Shown here in pieces: positions 21,942 to 33,156 of a stretch of DNA of 64,000 nucleotides. Below the pieces are notes generated by a model, which was given only the letters and a program-made list of their open reading frames with translations, searched no databases and was not told where the DNA came from. This stretch comes from Rhinopithecus roxellana (Eukaryota > Chordata > Mammalia > Primates > Cercopithecidae): NCBI RefSeq assembly GCF_007565055.1, contig NC_044558.1, forward strand, positions 125,228,235 through 125,292,234, given 5' to 3'. The position numbers and the translations under genes are program-made. Positions within the stretch are counted from its first letter, which is position 1. Each line of letters starts with the position of its first letter.

Positions 21942-23833
21942 TATAATGGGAAACATTAGCAAGATGGCAGAATATGAGGTACCCAAATTTGGTTTCTTCC
22001 AAGAGAAACAATAATTAAGCAAGTATCCATGAATTTGGATCCCTATGTGAGAATTCTAAAAACCAGGGGAAAGGTTGCTGCACAACTATGGAAAGAAAAA
22101 TGATAAAAACACATTTAAAAGAATCAAATGAACACTCCCACTTCATCCATATCATCCCTACTCTAAGTTGTCAAAGCGCAGCACCAAGAAGGAGCCTCTT
22201 GACCTGTAATTTATCCCATAAGGTACAGAGAGACCAAGGTGGATGTCTAATTTCCTTGATGTCTCAGAGCATAGCCTCAAAGGGCCATTTGTGTCTCAAC
22301 TCATCCAAAGCATTGAAGGAATTGATATGTCTAGATCACCTGGGAACAGTAAGGAACAGTTATAGGAGAGAGGTCTTTCAGCCACTGGCACATACGAATT
22401 TCAGTAGAAAGCACTTGATCATGCCCAGCATCCTGTTGGTCTTCCTAACTGCAGAGCCTGGCAAAAGCCTTGCTTCACTGTGGAGTTCCCTGAGCTTTTC
22501 TGCCTAATTAAGGAACCCTGTCAGAAGCTTCACTCCATTATGGAGTCACTCTTAGCAGATTAGCTGGAACACAGAACCCCATCTACCTACCCACCTCAAT
22601 TACAGAGACCTGCTGGTTCCCCAAACACAGAGGAGCAGCAGCAGATGCCATCTAAACCCATAGCTCTATGTTACTACAAATCTCTGCCAGCTGGCTTTGC
22701 CTCAATGTGGAGGCCTGACCGAATCACAGATGATGCATCCCAGAATTCTGTACCAGACTGACTGGTGCAGGCTTTTCCCTGCCAAAGCCAATCTGTAAAA
22801 ACTAGAGGAGGTGACTGAGTTCTCAAATGTGTGAACACCAGTAGAATACAAGGCTCACAAAGAATCAGGAGAAAATGACACCATCAAAGGAAAATATCAA
22901 AGCTCCAGAAACCATGCCTAAAGAAATGGAGATCTACAAGCTACCTGACAAAGAATTCAGAATAATCATCTTTAAGAAGGGAAAATGACATGATCAAATG
23001 AAAATATCAAAGCTCCAGTAACCAACCCTAAAGAAATGGGGATCTACAAGTTGCCTGACAAGAATGCAAAATAATCATCTTTAAGAAGCTCAGTATGCTA
23101 CAAGAGAACACAGACAACTAAACTATATCAGGAAAACAATACATAAACAAAATGAGAAGTTCAACAATGAACTTAAAACCATACAAGAAAATTACAAAAT
23201 TCCTAAAGCTAAAGAATACAATGACTGCACTGAAAAACTCAATAGGGAGGTAGAGCAGAAACTACTGGGTCCTAGAGTCTGGATCTACCGGGACCAGCTT
23301 GGAGCCCATGTTAATAGGGGCAACTCTAAAGCCTGTGTTCACAGAGGTGGACCTGGATCCTGGAACCATGGTGGCAAGTGTGCTGCTGCAGCAGGCTTAG
23401 AGCCAGAATATAATATGGTGGGTTTGGAGACTTGGTTCATGGGGTTCAGCCTATTACTGGGGCAGGCCCAGAGCCTAGGTTTGCAAGGGTCAGTTTGGTA
23501 ACAGGGTCTACAGGGGCAACCCTGAAAGGTGGGTCTGTAGACTCTAGCTTGGAGTCTGCATCTACTTAGAACAGCCTAGCCTTGGGGTTCACTAGGGCGG
23601 GACTGGTGCTAGGGTCTGGAAAAATTCAGGGTCTCATCAAAATCTCCTTCCCATACACAGAGGATATCCCTGTCAGCACTGCATGGACTTGAGGGAGGGG
23701 TAAGTGAGCAATGTAATATTGTCATTCTTATACTCTCTGATATATAGTTCTCTTTTCTGTGCTCTGCCCATGTGTTGTAATCTCTAATCTGTAACAGTGT
23801 TCCATGAAAAGATGTATACAAAGCAACCCCTAA
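21942..23833 (+). mobile_element. Older L1 5'UTR-like fragment (L1PB/L1MA type)
   Basis: It begins near AGCAAGATGGCAGAATATGAGG, the form of older L1 5' ends. At 22901-23250 it holds sequence I recognise from older L1 5'UTRs (AAAGAAATGGAGATCTACAA, CAGAATAATCATCTTTAAG, AATACAATGACTGCACTG). A stretch of GGGTCTACAGGGGC-like units follows at 23270-23600. No ORF1 or ORF2 follows, so it is a fragment. A 110-base segment is tandemly duplicated (22871-22980 and 22981-23089). Exact limits are uncertain. Confidence 0.6.
22871..23089 (+). repeat. 110-bp tandem duplication inside the older L1 fragment
   Basis: GAAAATGACA starts at 22871 and again at 22981. Each copy runs through AATATCAAAGCTCCAG and ends AATAATCATCTTTAAGAAG. 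The copies differ at more than ten positions, so the duplication is old. Confidence 0.85.
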
Positions 23834-23857
23834 ATGCCAAAGAAGCCAAGAAACCAA

Positions 23858-23888
<31 letters not shown>

Positions 23889-23889
23889 G
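23858..23889. repeat. (AAT)n microsatellite
   Basis: About ten uninterrupted AAT units. Confidence 0.95.
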
Positions 23890-26800
23890 AATAAAAAAGA
23901 AGCTAGACAAATTGAGGGAAGTTACAGACAGAAGCATGGTTTTGGGTGGCTGCAAGACAGGCAGATTTCCACATTATTACTCACCAGATCCAAGGCTTTC
24001 ATGCCACAGGGAAAGGGTAGACATGCCATAGCAAGACAATAAAGGCAACCCTCCAGAACAGTCAAGAATACTATTTGCATCATAGCCCATAATTTGTGCG
24101 ATAACGTCAAGATTTTTTTGTTCTTATGCTAGGATAGTAAATAAAGTAGAAACCAGGAAAAACTCATGAAACTGAGTCTAATCAGAAGTCAACATGTCAG
24201 ATTAGCATCCAAGATGGAGAGATGGAGTCACTTTTTCCTCCACACTCCATCCATCTATTCCAGCTCTTACAATCTCACATGTCCACTTCTTCCACAGTGG
24301 TCCCTGAGACTCTGTGAGTCCCTCTGAGGGAGGGATGCTGTAGTCATTTCAATGGTTTGAGTGACATATTGCATCAATTTGTTTCCTACTTGTCAGCAGA
24401 CGCTGCTGCAACAATACAAACAAAAGACAATGGTATCTATACCAAGTATAAGACACAAAATTAATAATGTCTTTTTCTGTCATGTTCCTCAGAATCCAAG
24501 TCAAGAGGAATAAAGCAGAGCAGCAATAGGAACAGAAGACTATGGACAGAAATACAATGTTTATAAATATATTTTTTGTATATTTGTTTTTAAATATATT
24601 TTGGCTTATAAATCAGCCACCTCATCTCAGCTCATTGGAACACACTTTATTTTACAAAATGAAGTGTTTCCCAATTCTAGAGTCATAAATGGTTAATTAA
24701 GATCTTTAAACACACACACACACACAAATCAAATAGATATTTTCCAAAAAAGATGACTTTCCTAAACTTCATATAGGCATGTTTTTTTTTTTTTTTTTTT
24801 TACATTTAACTTCTCTCTAATGTCTTCCCCTTTCCAAATTATAACATCTAAATTCATTTTTAACTTTTTTCTTTATGCATTTAGAATTATATAAAATATA
24901 ATGATATGATACTGATTTAAGTATTCTTCATCACTTATATCTGGTTTTACTTTTTTTTCTTTTGTGCATTATGTATAATGGGATTTTCTGGGATGATGAT
25001 TTTCAGGTATTAGGCCATTTTCTTGAGATTAATTCATTATTTCTACAGTTACAAAGCAAATTTGATGTCTTACCACATGAAATTAATACTACCGGGAACA
25101 AGCTGTAATATTCTTAAAGTCACTTTAATTCCTATAATAAAAGACTTTTAAATATTCTATTAACCTGGGGGTTGGTGTAGAAGAAACATATATAACAATA
25201 TCAATTTATTCTAAAATAATTAAGACAAAAACAGTTGTCAGTTTTACATAGAGACAAAGACAGTCCCATGGATTTATTTTGATGCAAATTTGATTAAAAA
25301 ACTAAACAATTCTGTTACCAGAGAAAAATATAAAGAATTCTTAGATGTAAAATAATCTCCATTTTAAAGTCATTTTGATAACAATTTTTCAGTTTACATC
25401 TTGAGAAGCCACAAAGTGGAGGAAGCAATTAATATCACAACTTCAAACTACCAATGGAAAAATATCTTATTATTTTATTCTTCATCCTGTTTTTGCTTTA
25501 CAAAGAGTGGTGTGTGAAATGGGGGATGTTTGTTATATATGTTAAAATATTCATGGATCCCACCTAATGCTATTTTCTTCTGTGGATACTAGCTAGATTA
25601 TAGTCTCTTACAATTACTTGTACTGGATGCCAAAAGAACCAAGGTATGATTTCTTGTAGAGCCCAAATAAAATAAAATTATTTCCTGAAACTATGTTGCT
25701 CTATTTACTTGGCCCTGATTCTCTATAAGAATTGCTTCCAACATTAGATAATGTATTTTTAGTTTATTCTTTCCTGCCAGCATTCAGTATCTATGCATTT
25801 GTACATTTTCATAACTCCCTTCTTTTTTCAAACGGCATTATGTGTTTGCACATAAATTCTTCTCTTTTCCCTTGTCATGTCTGCTAATCTTTTTGCTGTT
25901 GTTGCTGCATTTGGCACTGCAAGTTCAATTTAACTTATGAAAATCAGGCTGTCGATTCTGCTTCATTCATCATCATCAACTGAAATCATTCTGGAATCAA
26001 ACCTTGTTTTCTATTATCTTGTTATTTTTGGTGATGATATATGGAAGGGAAAGTAGACAGTATCAGGGCATAGAATTTAACTGTAGTTTATAACAAACAT
26101 CTGCCTCTGTATAGCAACCTTGTGGGATTTGTGCAGACTGTTATCTACAAAAATCAAAATTCAGACAGAAGCTTTTTACGCCAAATGTTCTTTAGATGCA
26201 GAATTCAGTATGTGGATCATCAAAAGAAAATTCAAGTGTCAAATATACATAGATTACCTGTATTATATAATTACAAGAAAAAACGTAAATACCCAGTATG
26301 TCCTATGTATAATAAATAATTTAAGTTGAATATGTACACTTTTGTCTTTGTAACCTGAAGCAAACATACAATTTAATAGATCAAAACACATTTTGGAGAA
26401 ATGTTTTTAGGAAATATTGAACAAAGAGTGGTTCCATTTTGTCAGTAACTTGGGAGAGGTGTAAACTCAGCCACCTCTTCTAGTACAAAAAAGTGGGAAA
26501 ACATTATTAACAGATTAAGGTTCAATAGTGAATGCATAGTATCATATAGTTTTCTCTGAGCTCATGAAAGGAAAAACAGAGTTGATGCTTATCTTACACA
26601 GACTTAGAAGTTTGTAAAGGAAGTCACTCAGAATCTTTATCCCTTTACTATGCAATTCTAAAGGTAGTAATTAAATTATAGATTAAAATGTAATCATTTT
26701 TTCTATTATACATTATGTCACTCATATAAATGCTAGACTTTAAAGCAAACACATCATGTCTAAGTATTATAATTCATTCATTATTTGAGCAGACTTAGGA

Positions 26801-29363
26801 AATATTATTTAATTTGGCCATTCATTTATTGAGATCCTTTGGTCTTTAAAGTTCTGTAAAATCATTTAAAGTTCTGTAAAATCATCTGATAAATCTAAAA
26901 ATACCTAAATTTTAAAGTGATATATTATCTCTACTCTGAGCAAAAAAATGTATTATGGATTACAAGAAATAAAGTAATAGCTCAAAATGTTTCTCAGAAT
27001 TTTCATTTTAATGATATTTTATTGTTATTTTGAGCAACAAGTTTCTCTGAACCTTAACATTTTAGTTTTACTCTATGTCATATGTATGTAGATTGCCTCC
27101 AATTTATGATTTCTTAGTTCTACTATTTGGTTGATGTCTTAGTTTAGCTAAATCCCTTTCCTTCTTTTTTTTGTCAAAACACTTGATGTTGGAGGGCTTT
27201 TTCAAGGTCCTGTAGTCCAAACTCTGACCATGTGCTGAAAACTCCCCACAGCATCCCAGAGATATGGCCAGTGTGGAGCCGCTCATAGAGGAAAACACCA
27301 TTTCTCCTAAGCCATGTCGTCCAGTTGAGAAGTTCTTACTCATATTAAACGAAAATGTTACTACCTATTTTTCTTTTTAGAGGTTTTTCTTTTAGAGATA
27401 AACTCAGAAAATGTACTCTTAAAATTATATCAACACTCCTCACATATTTATGAATATTTGTCATGCCTCCGAATGTTCAATATATTAGATAAAATAATTG
27501 TATTTCCTTTAACTGCTCTTCTAGTGACATGGATTTCAGACCCTCATATATCATTCTCTCCCCTTTCCTAACTTACCAGATTTATTTTTCTTAATATCTC
27601 TAATAAATTGTCATTTCTAGATGTATACACAGTTTTCTTAACATGATTAAACTTATACTAAACTTTTATCATTTAAAAATTTTTCAAATATCACATTTGC
27701 TTTAAGACTGAAATATTTTGCCAACTGTATTATACTACTGGCTCATGTTGAACATGTAATTATCACACTGTTATTTTATTCATTTGATAAATATTTAAAA
27801 GTACATGCTACTAGTACTACTACTACTACTACTTGGGGTTAAAAGCTGTGTTAGATTGTTGGAAGATACAGATTTTGAAAAATAGGAATATCAATACAGA
27901 TAAATATAAATATAAAAATAAAACAGTATGCAATTGGATCACAGAAGATTATTTTATACATACCAAGAATCAAAAGGTTCCTGGGAGTTCCTATATATGG
28001 TACATCCCAAAAAATAAGTAGGAGGTAATTGGAACAGAAAACACAAACATGTGAAAAAGCATGATGGTTCTTTGGAAAACTGAAGGCCTTATGAAGATAT
28101 GTACTAGGACATTAAGTTAACTAAAATAAAAGACAATAGTTAGATCATAAATTCTCCAAGGTTCTAGGTTCAGGTGTTTCTTGTATTACATTTATTTTTG
28201 TTAAAAAAAAAAATTAACTCTTTCCACCTTACTTTTTGAAAAAAAAAAAAAAAGTGTAATGAAGAATTTCGAATATACAGTGACAACATACGCGCACCTC
28301 TCCTATCCTTCCAGGAAGACTATAGTAATTAACGAAGTATAGTAATACGTTTATGGTAATATAAGTAAAATACACAAGAAGCTCATAAATCAAAATCAAT
28401 GAAAAACTTAACAGTGACAGTGCAGGTAAGTGTCTCAGAGATTTCCATATAACTACGGAGGAAGAAAAGTGGAGAGATAAATGATAGTTGAAATGCCAGG
28501 GTAAAAAAACTCTACAGCCTAGAAGAGACTACTAAAAAGAAAGAAGAAGGTAACCAAGTTGCCCCTGCACCCTCAAAAGAGAAAAACTTCGAAGATGTTA
28601 GATACTTGGTATGAGAAAGACCAGAAAAAAACAAACAAACAAACAAACAAACAAACTGAAAACAGTAGAATTAAAATCAAGTCTGTATATTGAAAATACT
28701 ATAATATTTTTTCACTCACTGTGAAGTTATATCTTCTCAGGTGGAAGTTCTGAATTTTCTGTTCCAGCTGAAAGAGTAAAAGAAAATACTTCTCTATATT
28801 CAGAAGTCCTCCAAAGAAATATCCAAGAACCTACCCACAGATATTAAAGCAGTTCCCTCTAGTTAACGTGGCACAACCATATACAGAGTATACCCAAACA
28901 ATCATTGGTTCATAAATTAAAACACAGCTGAAGAATATCTGACATGTAAGAAAAGACTTCAATTTAAAGTAGAGATGCCACTAATAAACAAAACAGAAAA
29001 CATAATTATATAGAAGGAAGAAACTATGTAGAATTCTAAACTGAAAAAAAATGTATCTTTGGATGTGATGATAGGAGAAAATATTCCATCCAGAATAGAA
29101 CAATAACAGAACACAAACTAGCCTTTAAAAATGTAATACGTGATTGGTGAAACGAAAAAAAAAATAATAATTTGATAGCACAACAGGGTAACTATAGTCA
29201 ACGACTTAATTGTACATTTTTAAATAACTAAGAAGTGTAACTGGATTGTTTGTAACTGGAAGGATAAGTGCTTGAGGGGATGGATACCCCATCCTCTATG
29301 ATGTGATTATTTCACATTGCATGCCTGTATCAAAACATAACATATACCTCATAAATATATATA
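23890..29363. other. Unannotated AT-rich intergenic DNA with simple repeats
   Basis: About 5.5 kb without a recognised gene. Visible simple sequence: (CA)n 24710-24726, poly(T) 24783-24800, a perfect 20-bp tandem repeat at 26845-26884, (CTA)n 27816-27832 and (CAAA)n 28629-28657. Old diverged repeats may be present below what I can recognise. Confidence 0.5.
26845..26884. repeat. 20-bp perfect tandem duplication
   Basis: TTTAAAGTTCTGTAAAATCA occurs twice back to back. Confidence 0.9.
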
Positions 29364-29368
29364 CCTAC

Positions 29369-29728
29369 TGTATTATTCCATTTTCATGCTGCTGATAAAG
29401 ACATATCCGAGACTGGGAAGAAAAAAAACTGCAATTGGACTTACAGTTCCATATAGCTGGGGAGGCCTCCAAATCATGGAAAGGAGGCGAAAGACACTTC
29501 TTAGATGGCGGCGGCAAGAGAACAACAGGAAGACACATAAGCAGAAGCCCCTGATAAAACCATCGGATCTCATGAGGCTTATTTACTACCATGAGAATAG
29601 TATGGGGGAAACAGCCCCCATGATTCAAATTATCTTCCAACGAGTCCCTCCCGCAACATTAGGCGTTATGGGAGTACAATTCAAGGTGAGATTTGAATTG
29701 TATGGGGACACAGAGCCAAACCATATCA
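29369..29728 (-). mobile_element. Solo ERVL-MaLR LTR (THE1/MST type)
   Basis: The reverse strand reads TGATATGGTTTGGCTCTGTG at its start and ends with the region around CAGTCTCGGATATGTCTTTA and AGCAGCATGAAAATGG, the form of THE1/MST LTRs. It begins TG and ends CA. The 5-base sequence CCTAC lies immediately outside both ends (29364-29368 and 29729-29733), as expected for retroviral-type integration. No internal sequence adjoins it, so it is a solo LTR. The 129-codon + frame across it is incidental. Confidence 0.9.
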
Positions 29729-29857
29729 CCTACTATTTACTCATGGAAATTGAAAATAAAATATTTTTAAAGTAAAAAAATTGGAATTATTTTAATGAAA
29801 TAGGAAGCCAATTAAATCCCTTAGAAATTAGATTAAAAAGAGAAGGTTCTGAAAGTA

Positions 29858-30325
29858 TCTCTGTTTGTCCGTTACTGGTGTATAAGAACGCTTGTGATTT
29901 TTGCACATTAATTTTGTATCCTGAGACTTTGCTGAAGTTGCTTATCAGCTTAAGGAGATTTTGGGCTGAGATCATGGGGTTCTCTCAATATATAATCATG
30001 TCATCTGCAAACAGGGACAATTTGACTTCTTCTTTTCCTAACTGAATATCCTTTATTTCTTTCTCTTGCCTAATTGCCCTAACCAGAACTTCCAACACTA
30101 TGTTGAATAGGAGTGGTGAGAGAGGGCATCCCTGTCTTGTATTAGTTTTCAAAGGAAATGCTTCCAGTTTTTGCCCATTGAGTATGATATTGGCTGTGGG
30201 TTTGTCATAAATAGCTCTTATTATTTTGAGATACGTTCCATCAATACCGAATTTATTGAGAGTTTTTAGCATGAAGGGCTGTTGAATTTTGTCAAAGGCC
30301 TTTTCGGCATCTATTGAGATAATTA
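29858..30325 (-). mobile_element. L1-5, inverted 5' segment (ORF2 RT)
   Basis: Antisense L1 ORF2 covering about codons 596-750. The minus strand encodes MLKTLNKFGIDGTYLKIIRA, the GCPLSPLLFN motif and F-A-D-D. It abuts sense L1 sequence at 30326. Antisense 5' piece followed by sense 3' piece is the signature of twin priming during L1 insertion. About 700 bases of ORF2 are missing between the two pieces. A candidate left target duplication (AATTATTTTAATGAAA, ~29785) with a one-mismatch partner near 37626 would leave ~57 bases of unexplained sequence at 29801-29857. Confidence 0.88.
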
Positions 30326-31046
30326 TCAGGACATGGGCATGGGCAAGGACTTCATGTCTAAAACACCAAAAGCAAGGGCAACAAAAGCCAAAATTTACAA
30401 ATGGGATCTAATTAAACTAAAGAGCTTCTGTACAGCAAAAGAAACTACCATCAGAGTGAACAGGCAACCTACAGAATGGGAGAAAATGTTTGCAATCTAC
30501 TCATCTGACAAAGGGCTTATATCCAGAACCTACAAAGAACTCAAACAAATATACAAGAAAAAAACAAACAACCCCATCAAAAAGTGGGCAAAGGATATGA
30601 ACAGACATTTCTCAAAAGAAGACATGCATACAGCCAACAGACACATGAAAAAATGCTCATCATCACTCACCATCAGAGAAATGTAAATCAAAACCACAAT
30701 GAGATACCATCTCACACCAGTTAGAATGGTAATCAGTAAAAAGTCAGGAAACAACAGGTGCTGGAGAGGATGTGGAGAAATAGGAACACTTTTACACTGT
30801 TGGTGGGACTGTAAACTAGTTCAGCCATTATGGAAAACAGTATGGCGATTCCTCAAGGATCTAGAACTAGAAATACCATATGACCCAGCCATCCCATTAC
30901 TGGGTATATACCCAAAGGATTATAAATCATACTGCTATCAAGACACATGCACACATATGTTCATTGCAGCACTATTCACAATAGCAAAGACTTGGAATCA
31001 ACCCAAACGTCCATCAGTGACAGACTGGATTAAGAAAATGTGGCAC
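30326..31046 (+). mobile_element. L1-5, sense 3' segment, first part
   Basis: ORF2 from about codon 985 (GMGKDFMSKTPKA) through the Cys-rich region (CWRGCGEIGTLLHCWWDC) to VTDWIKKMWH, with a TAA in place of glutamine near 30683. At 31046 it is interrupted by L1-6 and it continues at 37247. Confidence 0.9.
31032..31046 (+). repeat. Target-site duplication of L1-6, left copy
   Basis: AAGAAAATGTGGCAC pairs with AAGATAATGTGGCAC at 37232-37246 (one mismatch). The bottom-strand cut would be TTCTT/AA, close to the L1 endonuclease consensus. Confidence 0.9.
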
Positions 31047-32076
31047 GGAGGGCGGAGCAAGATGGCCGAATAGGAACAGCTCCAGTCTCCAACTCCCAGC
31101 GCGAGCGACACAGAAGACCGGTGATTTCTGCATTTTCAACTGAGGTACTGGGGTCATCTCACTAGGGAGTGCCGGACAATCGGTGCTGGTCAGCTGCTGC
31201 AGCCTGACCAGCGAGAGCTGAAGCAGGGCGAGGCATCGCCTCACCTGGAAGCACAAGGGGGAAGGGGATCCGTTTTCCTAGCCAGGGAACTGAGACACAC
31301 AACACCTGGAAAATCGGGTAACTCCCACCCCAATACTGCGCTGTAAGCATACAGGCACACCAGAATATATCCCACACCTGGCCGGGAGGGTCCCACGCCC
31401 ACGAAGCCTCCCTCACTGCTAACACAGCAGTCTGCCGCGATCTATCCGCAAGGCAGCAGCGAGGCTGGGGGAGGGGCGCCCGCCATTCCTGAGGCTTAAG
31501 CAGGTAAACAAACCCGCTGGGAAGCTCGAACTGGGTGGAGCTCACAGCAGCTCAAGGAAGCCTGCCTGTCTCTGTAGTCTCCACCTCTGGGGACAGCACA
31601 CAGCTGAAGACCAACAGGGGAAGTAGCGGGAGCCGGTGCAGACACGAACGACTCTGTCTGACAGCTTTGGGGAGAGCCGTGGATCTCCCAACGCGGAGGT
31701 TGAGATCTGAGAACGGACAGACTGCCTGCTCAGGTGTGTCCCTGACCCCTGAGTAGCCTAGCTGGGAGAAATCCCCCACTAGGGGCAGTCTGACACCCCA
31801 CACCTCACAGGGTGGAGTACAGCCCTGAGAGGAAACTTCCAAAGGAAGAATCAGACAGGTACACTCGCTGTTCAGCAATATTCTATCTTTGGCAACCTCT
31901 GCTGCTGATACCCAGGCAAACAGGGTCTGGAGTGGACCTCAAGCAATCTCCAACAGACCAACAGACAGTCCTTCTGACTGTCAGAAGGAAAACTATCAAA
32001 CAGGAAGGACACCTATACCAAAACCCCATCAGTACGTCACCACCATCAAAGACCAGAGACAGATAAAACCACAAAG
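31047..32076 (+). promoter_or_regulatory. L1-6 5'UTR / internal promoter, complete
   Basis: Full-length young L1 5'UTR beginning GGAGGGCGGAGCAAGATGGCC, with the YY1-type site CAAGATGGCC at 31058-31067, running to the ORF1 ATG. It closely follows the L1-3 5'UTR apart from the ~29 bases absent there and a 12-base segment at 32010-32021 that L1-3 lacks at about 9841. It is CpG-rich in an AT-rich region. Confidence 0.92.
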
Positions 32077-33093
32077 ATGGGGAAGAAGCAGGGCAGAAAA
32101 GCTGGAAATTCAAAAAATAAGAGCGCATCTCCCCCTGCAAAGGAGCGCAGCCCATCGCCAGCAACGGATCAAAGCTGGTCAGAGAATGACTTGGACGAGA
32201 GGACAGAAGAAGGCTTCAGTCCATCAAACTTATCAGAGCTAAAGGAGGAATTACGTACCCAGCGCAAAGAAACTAAAAATCTTGAAAAAAGAGTGGAAGA
32301 ATTGACAGCTAGACTAATTAATGCAGAGAAGATCATAAACGAAATGACAGAGATGAAAACCATGACACGAGAAATACGTGACAAATGCACAAGCTTCAGT
32401 AACCGACTCGATCAACTGGAAGAAAGAGTATCAGCGATTGAAGTTCAAATGAATGAAATGAAGCGAGAAGAGAAACCAAAAGAAAAAAGAAGAAAAAGAA
32501 ATGAGCAAAGCCTGCAAGAAGTATGGGATTACGTAAAAAGACCAAATCTACGCCTGATTGGGGTGCCTGAAAGTGAGGGGGAAAATGGAACCAAGTTGGA
32601 AAACACTCTTCAGGAAATCATCCAGGAGAACTTCCCCAACCTAGTAGGGCAGGCCAACATTCAAATTCAGGAAATACAGAGAACGCCACAAAGATACTCC
32701 TCCAGAAGAGCAACTCCAAGACACATAATTGCCAGATTCACCAAAGTTGAAATGAAGGAAAAAATCTTAAGGGCAGCCAGAGAGAAAGGTCGGGTTACCC
32801 ACAAAGGGAAGCCCATCAGACTAACAGCAGATCTCTCGGCAGAAACTCTACAAGCCAGAAGAGAGTGGGGGCCAATATTCAACGTTCTTAAAGAAAAGAA
32901 TTTTAAACCCAGAATTTCATATCCAGCCAAACTAAGTTTCATCAGTGAAGGAGAAATAAAATCCTTTACAGATAAGCAAATGCTTAGAGATTTTGTCACC
33001 ACCAGGCCTGCCTTACAAGAGACCCTGAAGGAAGCCCTAAACATGGAAAGGAACAACTGGTACCAGCCATTGCAAAAACATGCCAAAATGTAA
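32077..33093 (+). CDS. L1-6 ORF1p, intact (338 aa)
   Basis: Uninterrupted 338-codon frame with the same domain order as the L1-3 copy: basic N-terminus, heptad coiled coil through NRLDQLEERVSAIE, RRM with WDYVKRPNLRLIGVPESEG and RRATPRHIIARFTKVEM, and C-terminal domain ending NNWYQPLQKHAKM. Relative to L1-3 it carries about six changes (for example D for E near residue 31, V for D in SAIEVQ, and tryptophan for arginine at 328). The R328W change lies in the C-terminal domain, where basic residues contribute to RNA binding, so function may be affected. It is an RNA-binding trimeric chaperone of L1 ribonucleoprotein particles. Confidence 0.94.
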   Translation: MGKKQGRKAGNSKNKSASPPAKERSPSPATDQSWSENDLDERTEEGFSPSNLSELKEELRTQRKETKNLEKRVEELTARLINAEKIINEMTEMKTMTREIRDKCTSFSNRLDQLEERVSAIEVQMNEMKREEKPKEKRRKRNEQSLQEVWDYVKRPNLRLIGVPESEGENGTKLENTLQEIIQENFPNLVGQANIQIQEIQRTPQRYSSRRATPRHIIARFTKVEMKEKILRAAREKGRVTHKGKPIRLTADLSAETLQARREWGPIFNVLKEKNFKPRISYPAKLSFISEGEIKSFTDKQMLRDFVTTRPALQETLKEALNMERNNWYQPLQKHAKM

Positions 33094-33156
33094 AGACCAT
33101 CGAGGCTAGGAAGAAACTGCATCAACTAACGAGCAAAATAACCAGTTAATATCATA

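Noticed and set aside
29386..29775. 129-codon plus-strand frame
   Set aside because: It runs through the antisense side of the solo MaLR LTR and into flanking DNA. It is not a gene.
31162..31545. Antisense open frame in the L1 5'UTR (also at 5335-5550 and 9073-9378), in the region of primate L1 ORF0
   Set aside because: The frame opens with GTG, not ATG, and the only internal ATG is far into the frame. Its openness in several copies reflects their shared sequence. I cannot support it as a coding feature.
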